From NCBI RefSeq assembly GCF_014303395.1, contig NZ_CP060298.1:3739001-3803000 (forward strand): DNA of 64,000 nt. Direction: 5' to 3'. The notes beneath the pieces were generated by a model. It made no database searches. It was not told the origin of the DNA and worked only from the letters and a program-made list of their open reading frames with translations. The position numbers and the translations under genes were made by a program. Below are positions 8,788 through 17,296 of this stretch, piece after piece; the first letter of the stretch is position 1; each line of letters begins with the position of its first letter. Source of the DNA: Nakamurella sp. PAMC28650 (GTDB taxonomy: Bacteria > Actinomycetota > Actinomycetes > Mycobacteriales > Nakamurellaceae).

Positions 8788-9168
8788 ATGACCGCCGCCC
8801 CGAGGTTGATCACCGGCGTCCGTACCGTCAGCATTCCGGTCGACGACCAGGAGGCTGCGCTGCGGTTCTACGTCGACGCGCTCGGCTTCACCGTCCGGCG
8901 TGACAATCCCACCCCGAACGGCGGGCGCTGGATCGAACTTGCCCCTGGCGGCGACGAGGTCGTCGTAACGCTGGAGCCGGCAGCGCCGGGCGTCACCCGT
9001 GGAGCCATCGGCATCCGTTTCACCACCGACGATGCCGAGAAGGCACAGGCCGCGCTCGCGGCGACCGGGGTCGATACCGACGAAATCCTCCGCTGGCCGG
9101 GCGTACCCGCCATGTTCGGTTTCCGCGATCCGGACGGCAACGCCTTCTCCATCTCCGAAACCGGATAG
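8788..9168 (+). CDS. VOC family (glyoxalase-like) protein
   Basis: A 126-residue vicinal-oxygen-chelate fold protein with two beta-alpha-beta-beta-beta modules: VRTVSIPVDDQEAALRFYVDALGF at the start and FGFRDPDGNAFSISE at the end. AAGGA upstream of the ATG is a usable ribosome binding site. It lies 46 bp after the ArsR-SRPBCC regulator gene and is probably in its operon, suggesting a role in resistance to, or metabolism of, the ligand sensed by the regulator. Whether it is an enzyme or a binding protein cannot be decided. Confidence 0.88.
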   Translation: MTAAPRLITGVRTVSIPVDDQEAALRFYVDALGFTVRRDNPTPNGGRWIELAPGGDEVVVTLEPAAPGVTRGAIGIRFTTDDAEKAQAALAATGVDTDEILRWPGVPAMFGFRDPDGNAFSISETG

Positions 9169-9282
9169 CCGGCACCGCTCGCCGATCCGCGTCGGAATGG
9201 GTCTCCGACTCGGAAGGCACCATGCCGTGGTCTGGACCGCGACGACAGCGCCGGTCGGCCACGTCGTCGCCGGTTCCTGGTG

Positions 9283-10626
9283 TCAGCAGGTCCGCAGCAG
9301 GCGGTCCAGGACCCGGGTGCCGAATTTCAGCGACTCCACGGGAACGCGCTCGTCGACGCCGTGGAACAGGGCGGCGAAGTCCAGTTCGGGCGGCAGCCGC
9401 AACGGCGAGAAACCGTAGCCGGCAATGCCCAACCGCGCGAACGCCTTGTTGTCGGTGCCCCCGGACAGCATGTACGGAACCGCAACCGCCCCAACGTCTT
9501 CCGAGATCAGTGCGGCTTTCATCGCCTCCACCAGCGGGCCCGAGAACGGAACCTCCAGGGGCGGCTGCCAGGTCCAGGTGATTTCGATGCCGTCGCCCAC
9601 GATCTCGGCGATCTGTTCCTGGAAGTGGTCCTCGGATCCGGGCAGCACCCGACAGTCGACGGTCGCCTCGGCCGTGGAGGGAATGACGTTGGCCTTGTAG
9701 CCGGCCTTGAGCATCGTCGGCGTGGCCGTGTTGCGCAGCGTTGCATTGACGATCCGCGACACCGGGCCGATCTTCGCGATCGAGCCGGCCAGGTCGTCGT
9801 CCGGGAACTCCATCCCGGTCAGCTCGGTCATCTTCTCCAGAAAGCTCCGCACGGTCGCCGTCATCGTCAGTGGGAATTGGTGACTCCCCAGCCGGGAGAC
9901 CGCATTGGCGATCCGGGTGACGGCATTGTCGTCGTTCATCATCGAGCCGTGACCGGCCCGCCCGGTGGCCTTGAGATGAGCCCAGGCGACGCCCTTCTCG
10001 GCCGCCGCGACCAGGTAGGCCCGTCGGGCGTCGTCCAGTGTGATGGAGAAGCCACCGACCTCGGAAATGGCTTCGGTGGCGTCGGCGAAGAGTTCTGGGT
10101 AGAAATCAACGAGCCATTGCGCGCCCCAGCTGCCGCCGGCCTCCTCGTCGGACACGAAGGCGAAGATGATGTCGCGCGGCGGCACGTATCCGTTCGACTT
10201 GAACTCCCGCGCAACGGCGAGTGTCATCGCGACCATGTCCTTCATGTCGACGGCGCCACGTCCCCAGACGTAGCCGTCCTGGACGGCACCGGAGAACGGA
10301 TCGACGGTCCACTCGGAGGCGTCCGCCGGGACGACGTCGACGTGGCCGTGGATCAGCAGCGACCCGCGCGTCCGATCCGCCCCCTCGAGACGGCAGATCA
10401 CATTTCCGCGACCGGGTGCGGACTCGATGTAGGTGGTCTCGTAGCCGACCTCCCTCAGCTTGTGCTCGATGTAGCGAGCGGCTTGCGCCTCGCCGTCACC
10501 GATGGTGTCCGGGTCGCCGGTGTTCACCGACTCGAACCGGATCAGCTCGCTGCAGAACTGGACCACCTCGTCCTCGGCTCTGGTGCGCAGAACGGCCGGG
10601 CTCTCGGGTGACTCGATGTCAGGCAT
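9283..10626 (-). CDS. M20/M25/M40 family zinc peptidase/deacylase
   Basis: A 447-residue M20 metallopeptidase. Visible are the metal ligand motif LLIHGHVDVVPAD, the bridging Asp in VWGRGAVDMKDM, and the general-base/metal pair in FAFVSDEEAGGSWG; the dimerisation (lid) domain follows. Related actinobacterial proteins (such as Rv2141c, also near the uppP/mshC region) are annotated as dipeptidases or acyl-amino-acid hydrolases; the substrate here is unknown. The start is the ATG at 10626; it is transcribed away from the tRNA-Leu gene. Confidence 0.92.
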   Translation of the reverse strand: MPDIESPESPAVLRTRAEDEVVQFCSELIRFESVNTGDPDTIGDGEAQAARYIEHKLREVGYETTYIESAPGRGNVICRLEGADRTRGSLLIHGHVDVVPADASEWTVDPFSGAVQDGYVWGRGAVDMKDMVAMTLAVAREFKSNGYVPPRDIIFAFVSDEEAGGSWGAQWLVDFYPELFADATEAISEVGGFSITLDDARRAYLVAAAEKGVAWAHLKATGRAGHGSMMNDDNAVTRIANAVSRLGSHQFPLTMTATVRSFLEKMTELTGMEFPDDDLAGSIAKIGPVSRIVNATLRNTATPTMLKAGYKANVIPSTAEATVDCRVLPGSEDHFQEQIAEIVGDGIEITWTWQPPLEVPFSGPLVEAMKAALISEDVGAVAVPYMLSGGTDNKAFARLGIAGYGFSPLRLPPELDFAALFHGVDERVPVESLKFGTRVLDRLLRTC

Positions 10627-10797
10627 GCTGCTTTCCTACCATCGTCGGTGGACGGCCGTGTCGCCCGCGTCGGAGATGGCCGTTCCGGTGCACGGCGGCC
10701 GGACTCCAAAAGGTCACTGACCTGCAGGTTCTTCGGAACCGGGCCCGATCCAGTAATGTAAGCGACTGCACTGCGCAGCATCGCGCAGGGTAACCCG

Positions 10798-10883
10798 GTC
10801 CGGGTGGCGGAATGGCAGACGCGCTAGCTTGAGGTGCTAGTGCCCGCAAGGGCGTGGGGGTTCAAGTCCCCTCTCGGACACCA
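10798..10883 (+). tRNA. tRNA-Leu (anticodon GAG)
   Basis: A complete class II tRNA. The acceptor stem GTCCGGG (10798-10804) pairs with CTCGGAC (10873-10879), followed by A and an encoded CCA. The D-arm contains TGGCAGACGC, the anticodon loop is CTTGAGG with anticodon GAG, a long variable arm (TGCCCGCAAGGGCG) is typical of tRNA-Leu, and the T-arm reads GGGGGTTCAAGTCCCC. It reads CUC/CUU leucine codons. No attachment-site duplication was seen beside it. Confidence 0.97.
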
Positions 10884-11401
10884 GCTTGACCTCTCGGGAT
10901 ACCGACGACCGGGACGGGAAACGTCCAGTCCTGCTCCACACGCCGGAGGCGCTGCTGGACGGCAGGGCTGGCCGTGCATCCGTGAACTTCATCATCGGGC
11001 TGCCGTTGTCGCAGACAGGGCGTCGGTCACCCTGGTTCAGCGTGTTGATCGTGGCCTTGGCCATTTTCTCTGCCGGTGGCGCATGTCCGCCGCACTGACT
11101 CGGTGATCTGCCACGGCGGCAGACCCCGGAGGTGCGCCCGACGGTGGTCCCGGCCAGCGGCGCGTCGGGGAATCGAACCGTCTCGAGTGACGCAACGACA
11201 GGATGCGCGCGGCAGGTTCCATGGCCGGCCGTGGGTAGAAACTCACGGCCCTCGAACAGGTATGAGGTGTCAGCCCCCTGGAACGGGTCGACTACCGACA
11301 ATTTCAGGCGGAAATCCGACAAAAGCTGTCGATTGGATCGGTCTCCGTTCGTCTCCTCTCTGAGGAAGCCTCTCCTGGCTCCCCAACCTTTGGAGGTCGC
11401 G
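10884..11401. other. 518-bp region without a supported gene
   Basis: Between tRNA-Leu and the VOC gene I see no convincing coding sequence. A minus-strand frame reaching into the tRNA ends in the artefact-like SERGLEPPRPCGH. The VOC gene's GGAGGT (about 11391-11396) lies at the right end. The stretch may be the eroded remnant of a former insertion next to the tRNA, but no mobile gene remains. Confidence 0.5.
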
Positions 11402-11749
11402 ATGTCCCACCCGATCGTGCATGCCGAGATCCGATCCGCCGACCCCGACTCGACCCGAGCGTTCTTCGGTGAGCTGTTCGGATGGACCTACCCGCCCGGC
11501 GCGTTCGCCGGATACACCTACGTCGAAAGCGGCACACCGAACGCCCTGGCCGCTGGGATCGGTCCCCTGCAGGGCGGCAACCCGATGGTCACCTTCTTCG
11601 TCGGGGTCCAGGATCTCGACGCTGCGATCGCCGATGCTCTACGGCTCGGGGGCAGCCTCGTCCAGGAAGCTACCCGGGTCCCAGGCGTGGCGTTTGCTCT
11701 GATCGCCGACCCTGCGGGCCACGTGGTCGGGCTTTCCCAACAGCCGTAG
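11402..11749 (+). CDS. VOC family (glyoxalase-like) protein
   Basis: A 115-residue single-unit VOC fold protein. It starts HPIVHAEIRSADPDSTRAFFGELFGW, the usual opening of small actinobacterial VOC proteins, and ends VAFALIADPAGHVVGL, carrying the second-module motif. GGAGGT lies about 6 nt before the ATG. It stands alone between intergenic stretches. Substrate unknown; a role in small-molecule detoxification is only the family's general theme. Confidence 0.9.
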   Translation: MSHPIVHAEIRSADPDSTRAFFGELFGWTYPPGAFAGYTYVESGTPNALAAGIGPLQGGNPMVTFFVGVQDLDAAIADALRLGGSLVQEATRVPGVAFALIADPAGHVVGLSQQP

Positions 11750-11827
11750 ATCGCTCCAACACCGTGGCCCCGAAGGGGCGTTGCCCGGAGCGCAAGGCGC
11801 AGCCAGGCACCCAGGCCGCGTCGGTAC

Positions 11828-11863
11828 GGTCGGTGGAGGCGTGCACGGTCGCCTCCACCGACC
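11828..11863. terminator. perfect 14-bp hairpin, terminator-like
   Basis: Arms GGTCGGTGGAGGCG (11828-11841) and CGCCTCCACCGACC (11850-11863) are perfect reverse complements around an 8-nt loop, 79 bp after the VOC stop. There is no T-run, which is common for actinobacterial terminators. It could equally be a protein-binding palindrome. Confidence 0.5.
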
Positions 11864-12264
11864 GGTGGTAGACAGGGGTCATCATTTCAACTCGTGGACC
11901 AACCGCTGCAGGGTCTGCTTCCCGGGGGGTGGCTGACATCTGAACCGGCGGATCGGTACCTCGGCCCGCGCGGCAGCCCTTCGTTGCTCAATCGGGACCA
12001 ACTGTCGCGGCGGCACCGATCCAGGTCGCACCAGGCATTGTCCGTCGCGTCCGTCGGTATCCCTGACGCGCTGTTCTATCTGCGGTCTGCAATCAACGGT
12101 CAACAGCCGATACCTGCCCGTCGAATTTCGCGTTCGGCGGCCCGTCCTCAACTTGGCCGGCCGGCGGTGAGGAAAATGGGCGCATGCAGGGTCGACGGTC
12201 GCCCCCGTCGGTCCGATTCCCGTTGCGGCAGACTGCGCCCGACCTCGGTCCTGCTCACCAAGGA
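11864..12264. other. 401-bp region without a supported gene
   Basis: Between the hairpin and the lipoprotein stop codon both strands have only short or compositionally unlikely frames. I see no RNA gene, repeat or promoter I can defend. Confidence 0.5.
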
Positions 12265-13341
12265 TCAGGGGTGGGACATCAAGGCCTTGATCAGAGTCGC
12301 CACGCCGCTGGAATCTGCGGCCTGCAGGCTGGAATTGTCGATGGCGGGTACACAGCCCGGCATGACCCTGACCCCGACCGACGGGCCCTGTCGGTAGTGG
12401 AAGACCAAGCGATAGAAGGGGTTGTCCGGAACTTTCGTGCCGGGCGGGGTCGGTGGGAATGCGCAGGACGAAGTCGATGCCCGGGTCGGAGGTTGATCCA
12501 GAGCGTTCACCAGACCGGTGAATCCGGTGGTCCGGTCGACGTGCGAACTGCTGCTGCCGATGTCGAGGCAGATTCTGACGCTGACGGCCCCGGCAGGCAC
12601 CATCTGCACCTGCTGACCGAATCTTGCCTGGCCGGAACAGGATCCGCCGTCGGGCTTCGTCGGGGGCACCCAACGGCCGGCCCTCATCGCGGCGAGGAAT
12701 CTCGCGCCGGTGGTCCAGGAAGAGATGATCGAACCGGCCGTCCCGATGCAGGCATTCGGATCGTCAGCCGCACCGAGCCATGAGGTGCGACCATCGGCGA
12801 AGCCCACCGCCACCAGGAAGTTCGTCTGCGTGCCGCCCACCGCCGAGCAGGAATGCTGCTCACCCGGCACTTCGGGCGGCAACCAGCGAAGCTCCTCGGC
12901 CATGGCGGCCAGATCGCCCCCCAGGTTCATCCGGCGGAGAAGCGGCAGGCCCGCGTCGGGATCCATGTTGGTCCCGACGTAGACGCACATCAGCGCCGAC
13001 CGAACCGTTCCGTCCGGCAGCATCCGATGGGCCGTGATGGTGGACGGTGGCTTCGGGATCCCGTTGCTCGTCAACGACAGCTTTGCCGGGCAACGAGGCG
13101 TGGCAGGGGCGTTGGAGGACGTCAGGGGTCGTGGCGCGACTCCACCGGTCGTGGCCGGGGCTGATCCGCGCACTCCGCCGGATCCGGTGGAGATCACCGC
13201 GCCGCCGGAGGCCGTCGCGATCGGTGCCGTCCCCGAGGGGGCAGGACCCGGCCCGGCGGCCGGGGCTGCGCAGGCGACGAACAAGACGAACACGACAGCC
13301 AGCAGTCCTGCGGACGACACCGCACCACGAATCTTCCCCAT
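12265..13341 (-). CDS. putative lipoprotein, unknown function
   Basis: A 358-residue exported protein. The ATG at 13341 gives a lipoprotein signal peptide: MGKIRGAVSS, a hydrophobic core (LLAVVFVLFV) and a lipobox ending at Cys in VACAAP. A Gly/Ala/Pro/Thr-rich linker follows, then a globular domain with several cysteines (CPAKLSL, LMCVYVG, HSCSAVGG, NACIG, CSGQ, ICLDIG) that probably form disulphides. AGGAAAGGGAAAG precedes the start. I do not recognise the domain. Downstream of two other exported-protein genes on the same strand, it may belong to one cell-surface cluster. Confidence 0.8.
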   Translation of the reverse strand: MGKIRGAVSSAGLLAVVFVLFVACAAPAAGPGPAPSGTAPIATASGGAVISTGSGGVRGSAPATTGGVAPRPLTSSNAPATPRCPAKLSLTSNGIPKPPSTITAHRMLPDGTVRSALMCVYVGTNMDPDAGLPLLRRMNLGGDLAAMAEELRWLPPEVPGEQHSCSAVGGTQTNFLVAVGFADGRTSWLGAADDPNACIGTAGSIISSWTTGARFLAAMRAGRWVPPTKPDGGSCSGQARFGQQVQMVPAGAVSVRICLDIGSSSSHVDRTTGFTGLVNALDQPPTRASTSSCAFPPTPPGTKVPDNPFYRLVFHYRQGPSVGVRVMPGCVPAIDNSSLQAADSSGVATLIKALMSHP

Positions 13342-13570
13342 CGCGACTTTCCCTTTCCTGGGTGTTTCTCCCCGTCCCAGACGCACGGTCCCCGGCTCAG
13401 GGTTGCACGAACCATCCGGGTGGCGTGTCCGAGGCGCGCGGACCCGACGAGGCACGATCCGGGAATCGACGCAGGGCCCCGGCAGAGGCAGACGTCACCG
13501 GACGCCGAGCCGCTGCCGAGAGCATCGAACGCATCGGACGCCGGTCGGCAACCGGTCCGGGCAAGCAGCG

Positions 13571-14851
13571 TCAGAGCGCCGATACGCCGTTCGGAGTGCC
13601 GAGTCCGGTCGGGCCGTCATAGCCCCTCAGCGCGTTGCAGAGGTAGTCCCCGCCACAGTCCTGGAGGTTGGAGTTGTTGCCGCCGACGACGTCCCGCAAT
13701 TTGCTGCGGTGGGTGTAGAGGTACTGGGCGGTCGACAGGGAACCCGCATTGCCGGCCAGTGCGATCATGCCGGACAGGAGCGGTGCAGCCAGGCTGGTGC
13801 CACCGACGACGATCCAACCCGGGGCAAGGCCGAACTGGTCCAGTCCGTAGGTGTCGTAGACGGCCAGACCCGTGTCGGGGTCGGCCAGGGCCGAGACGTC
13901 GGCGATCGTGCGCATCAGGCAGTTCGGATCCTTCTGCCAGGCCGGTTTGGCGATCCAGGCCGAACAGCCGCTGCCCGCGCCGCTCCAGGCGGACTGCTTC
14001 CATCCCGTCGGCGTCCTGACCACCGTGGTCCCACCCACCGCAGTCGTATTGCCCAACGAAGCCGGGAACGCTGCGTCGGTGAAGCCCGTATCGCCGGAGG
14101 AAACCACCATCGCGACACCGGCATGTCTGTAGTACTTCTCGCCCAACGCGAGCACACCGTTGAATTCCGGCCCACCGTAGGAGTTGGACACGATCTTCGC
14201 GCCGAGTCCGACGGCCTTGTTGACCGCGGCACCGATGTCGTCGAACGACGAGCTGTCGGCTTCGACGAGCAGGATCTTGCACTTCGGGCACGTCGAGGAG
14301 ACCGCCTGCAGGTCGAGGTCGATCTCGAGCCCCCAACCGGCGTCGGCCGTCGGCGGGGTCTTCCCCCCGCGCTGGTTCACCTTGCGGAAGCAGCCGTTGG
14401 CAGTCGTACACCCCGGCAGCTTGTAGACCGACCGAAACGTGGCGAGATCCTTTTCCGCATTGGGGTTGTCGTACGCGTCGACGATGGCGACGGTCTGCTC
14501 GCCCCCCTTGCTGAGGTCAAGGGAGTAGATGCCGGTGATCTCGGCCGGCCCGTACCCCGTCGTCGGGGGTGCGACGGTGTGAGGGGCCACGCGGGTTGCT
14601 CTGGCCGCCAGACCCGCGGCGTTCGACGGGGTGCCGGCCCGCAGCGCGGCAGACATGGACCGGAAGGTGGCCAGGCAGGTCACCCCTCCGGCCGACGCCG
14701 GGGCGCAGGCCCTGGTCGGGGCCGGCACGACATCCATGCCGGGCCCCGCTGCCCGAGCAGCTTGCACGGGAAGCAGCATGGCCCCACCGAGCACCAGGGA
14801 CGTCATCGCGACACCCATTGCTCGCCAACGGTATTGCATTGTTCTGCGCAT
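13571..14851 (-). CDS. S53 family serine-carboxyl peptidase (sedolisin)
   Basis: A secreted 426-residue protease. The ATG at 14851, preceded by GGAGAAGAG, gives a signal peptide with a hydrophobic core ending near VQAARA. The sedolisin catalytic set is visible: Glu176 and Asp180 (GLEIDLD), oxyanion Asp254 (SSGD) and nucleophile Ser353 (GGTSLAAP). The usual long S53 propeptide is very short here, only about 60 residues, so maturation or folding assistance may differ. The calcium-site-like end is DGPTGLGTPNG. The next gene upstream, 61 bp away on the same strand, encodes a protein with a subtilase-type N-terminus, so the two may be one unit. Confidence 0.88.
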   Translation of the reverse strand: MRRTMQYRWRAMGVAMTSLVLGGAMLLPVQAARAAGPGMDVVPAPTRACAPASAGGVTCLATFRSMSAALRAGTPSNAAGLAARATRVAPHTVAPPTTGYGPAEITGIYSLDLSKGGEQTVAIVDAYDNPNAEKDLATFRSVYKLPGCTTANGCFRKVNQRGGKTPPTADAGWGLEIDLDLQAVSSTCPKCKILLVEADSSSFDDIGAAVNKAVGLGAKIVSNSYGGPEFNGVLALGEKYYRHAGVAMVVSSGDTGFTDAAFPASLGNTTAVGGTTVVRTPTGWKQSAWSGAGSGCSAWIAKPAWQKDPNCLMRTIADVSALADPDTGLAVYDTYGLDQFGLAPGWIVVGGTSLAAPLLSGMIALAGNAGSLSTAQYLYTHRSKLRDVVGGNNSNLQDCGGDYLCNALRGYDGPTGLGTPNGVSAL

Positions 14852-14912
14852 AGAGGACTCTTCTCCGTGACGGGCGGGCGGGGCGGTGGATTCCAGGACG
14901 GGGCGGTGGGTT

Positions 14913-17144
14913 TCAGGACGCGGCGACGGCGAAGGCCGCGGTAGCGGTCTGCACGATGACGCCCCCGGTTGAATCGGTAGCGGTGACGCGCAGGTCGAAG
15001 GAGGTCTGCGCGTCCACGGACGTGGTCCGGAGCGTGGCGCGATAGGAACCATTGCCGAGCGCGGTCGACGGCAGCGTGGTCCACAGCCCGCCGGGCCGGC
15101 GTAGTTGCACCGATCCGGAGGTGATCGCCGATGCCGGTGCGCCCTGGATGTGCGACACCGTCAGGTTGATCGACGAGGTGCCCACTGGGACGGCGCCGGT
15201 GAGGCTGGTCGGGAGCGTCACCGCGGTCTGCAGCAGCGGAAGCACCGTGCAGTCGACGCCGAGCGAGCAGGTCCATGTGGCCGGAAGCGCGCCACCCTGA
15301 CCGGCGGCCGATCGGAAGGTGATGTCGGTGGTCGTCTTCAGCGACTGCAGCGCCAGGGACGGCCCGCGGTCGACCTCGCCCAGGACGCGGTAGGTCGCCG
15401 ACGTGCCGGGCACCTTCACCGACGCGAACCCGGTGTTGGCGGCGTCGGAGATCAACGACCCGTTGCGATAGATCCGCAGCCTGGCCACCGGGGTGCCGTC
15501 GATGCTGCTGAAGGTTTCCCGGACGTGCCCGGGTGTGCTGTCGGTGGCCAGGGCCAACACGATCTGCATCTGGTTCGCGGTCCGGCATGTCGGGCAGTCG
15601 AAACCGAAAGACGCTGCATTGCCATTGGTCTCGAACGGGACATTCGGTAGTGCAGGGCCACGGCCCCAGTCGGCCGCATCAGTGGTGCCGGCCGGAGCCA
15701 GGCGCGGACCGTCGTCGATGGCACCTGCGAACGGATTGGTGAACGGGTCCGGCGAACCGAACATCGTGGTGAACCAGACGGCCCCTGGTGCGGCGTTGAC
15801 GTAGCTGATGAGGTTGGACGGCAGGGGAACCGCCGTCGACCAGCCCCCGCTGAATGCTGAGTTAGGGAACATCGGGTACGTGATGATGCCACCCGCGCGG
15901 GGCGCGACGTCGACGTAGAAGCGGGATTTGAACGTCGCGACCTGAGGCGTGGTGATGCTGTAGTCCTGGTTCGCCGGAATTCCGGGGACGTCGGGGAAGT
16001 GCAGGAAATACGCATAGGGCGTACCGGAGAGCGGTGTGCCCGTGAGGTTCCATGACGCGCTGCTGGACAGCGTCCCGCTGGTCAGCGGCTTCGCCGGCGC
16101 AACGAGAATGGTGCCGGGGCCGAAAATGGTGTACCCGCCGGTGGTGCTGCCGGTGCCGGCGGCGTCCCGCCGGGTCAGGTCGAACTCCGCGCTCGACTGG
16201 ACGGCGGATCGAGGCGTCCGGATGCTCAACGGGACGTTCGCCGTACGACCGTCGAGGGTCAGGACCTGATTCTGACCCGACACCAGGTAGTCGCTTTTCG
16301 TGACCACCCCGAAGCCGGTGATGTTGCCTGCGACGTCAAGGGTGCTGAACGCAGTGTCCAGTCCGTAGTGCCCGGTGGGCACGCTCAACCGGGCCTCGCC
16401 GTCGACGACCATCGCGAAGGAGAAGAACCTCGTGAAGTCGTCGGTGTTGAAGACGGTCGCGAATCCGGAGGCCAACGGCGCACCATGGTCGTCGAGCACC
16501 TTGATGATCAACGTCCGCATCGGGTAGTGCGGGCTGGCGACAGGCGGAGCGGACGTCTCGGCGCTGACTCTGGTGGCCCCGAAAAGGTTTGTCCGAGAGG
16601 GGAAGTGAGCCTTCGCGTCGGTGACGTACTGAGCGGCCAGGGCCGCACCGAACCGACGCGCCGAGGCGGGGGTGAGGTAGCCGGAAGCGGCACCGGCCGT
16701 TGTCGAGGTGATCGTGACACCGGGTACGGTCGGGGCGCTCGGCCCGGCGTAGGTGATGCGGATCGGAATTCGTGCGCCGGCCGGCGTGCTCACGTCGAAC
16801 AGTGCCGGATCCAGGAATCGACCGAGGTAGGGCCGCGCGGCATTGGGGATGACGTAGGTGTGGGTCGGTGTCGAAATGGTCTGGAATGCCGCCCCGACGC
16901 CGTTGCGGGCTGCCGGCAGTCCCTGCAATGTCGTGCGGCCCCGGGAGTCACGCCGTACCCGGATGCTGTCCCCCGTGATCAGCGTGACGCCCCGGTCGGT
17001 CGGAGCGAGGGGGACGAGCGTCGACAAACCTGTGCCCGCAACGGACGTCGCCGCCCGGCCGACGCTACCCGATGCCTCCCCTGGAACCGTCCACCCGACG
17101 AGAACAGCAACCGCACACGCAAACGCCAGTACTCGACGCATCAA
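14913..17144 (-). CDS. secreted protein with subtilase-like N-terminal region but no protease domain
   Basis: A 743-residue exported protein with an N-terminal signal peptide (VLAFACAVAVLVGW core). Residues 45-125 (GVTLITGDSIRVRRD, then THTYVIPNAARPYL and LDPALFDVS) match the N-terminal region of large actinobacterial S8 subtilases. No Asp/His/Ser triad blocks or GTSMA-type motif follow; instead there are beta-rich stretches up to Ig-like repeats at the C-terminus and a CPTC pair around residue 500. It therefore looks like a subtilase relative lacking the catalytic domain. It lies 61 bp upstream of the sedolisin gene. Function unknown. Confidence 0.75.
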   Translation of the reverse strand: MMRRVLAFACAVAVLVGWTVPGEASGSVGRAATSVAGTGLSTLVPLAPTDRGVTLITGDSIRVRRDSRGRTTLQGLPAARNGVGAAFQTISTPTHTYVIPNAARPYLGRFLDPALFDVSTPAGARIPIRITYAGPSAPTVPGVTITSTTAGAASGYLTPASARRFGAALAAQYVTDAKAHFPSRTNLFGATRVSAETSAPPVASPHYPMRTLIIKVLDDHGAPLASGFATVFNTDDFTRFFSFAMVVDGEARLSVPTGHYGLDTAFSTLDVAGNITGFGVVTKSDYLVSGQNQVLTLDGRTANVPLSIRTPRSAVQSSAEFDLTRRDAAGTGSTTGGYTIFGPGTILVAPAKPLTSGTLSSSASWNLTGTPLSGTPYAYFLHFPDVPGIPANQDYSITTPQVATFKSRFYVDVAPRAGGIITYPMFPNSAFSGGWSTAVPLPSNLISYVNAAPGAVWFTTMFGSPDPFTNPFAGAIDDGPRLAPAGTTDAADWGRGPALPNVPFETNGNAASFGFDCPTCRTANQMQIVLALATDSTPGHVRETFSSIDGTPVARLRIYRNGSLISDAANTGFASVKVPGTSATYRVLGEVDRGPSLALQSLKTTTDITFRSAAGQGGALPATWTCSLGVDCTVLPLLQTAVTLPTSLTGAVPVGTSSINLTVSHIQGAPASAITSGSVQLRRPGGLWTTLPSTALGNGSYRATLRTTSVDAQTSFDLRVTATDSTGGVIVQTATAAFAVAAS

Positions 17145-17296
17145 CTACCCCCGGTTCGATGAAGGACCTCATCGTGTACCCGAACCTGTGAGTACGCCAG
17201 CAACTACACCCGTTCAGACCAGATTCGGCCTGATCGTCGGCGGCAAACGTGTTGTGGTGACTGAATTACCAGGCGGACCTTGGTGGAGGTAGTACG

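Noticed and set aside
7533..8834. 433-residue minus-strand frame
   Set aside because: Opposite DUF5703 and ArsR-SRPBCC genes, without conserved motifs.
10837..11322. Minus-strand frame of 161 residues reaching into tRNA-Leu
   Set aside because: Its C-terminus SERGLEPPRPCGH is the typical antisense translation of a tRNA; no ribosome binding site and no family resemblance.
10798..12264. Genomic island integrated at tRNA-Leu
   Set aside because: No integrase and no repeated tRNA 3' end were seen; the gene-poor stretch alone is not enough.
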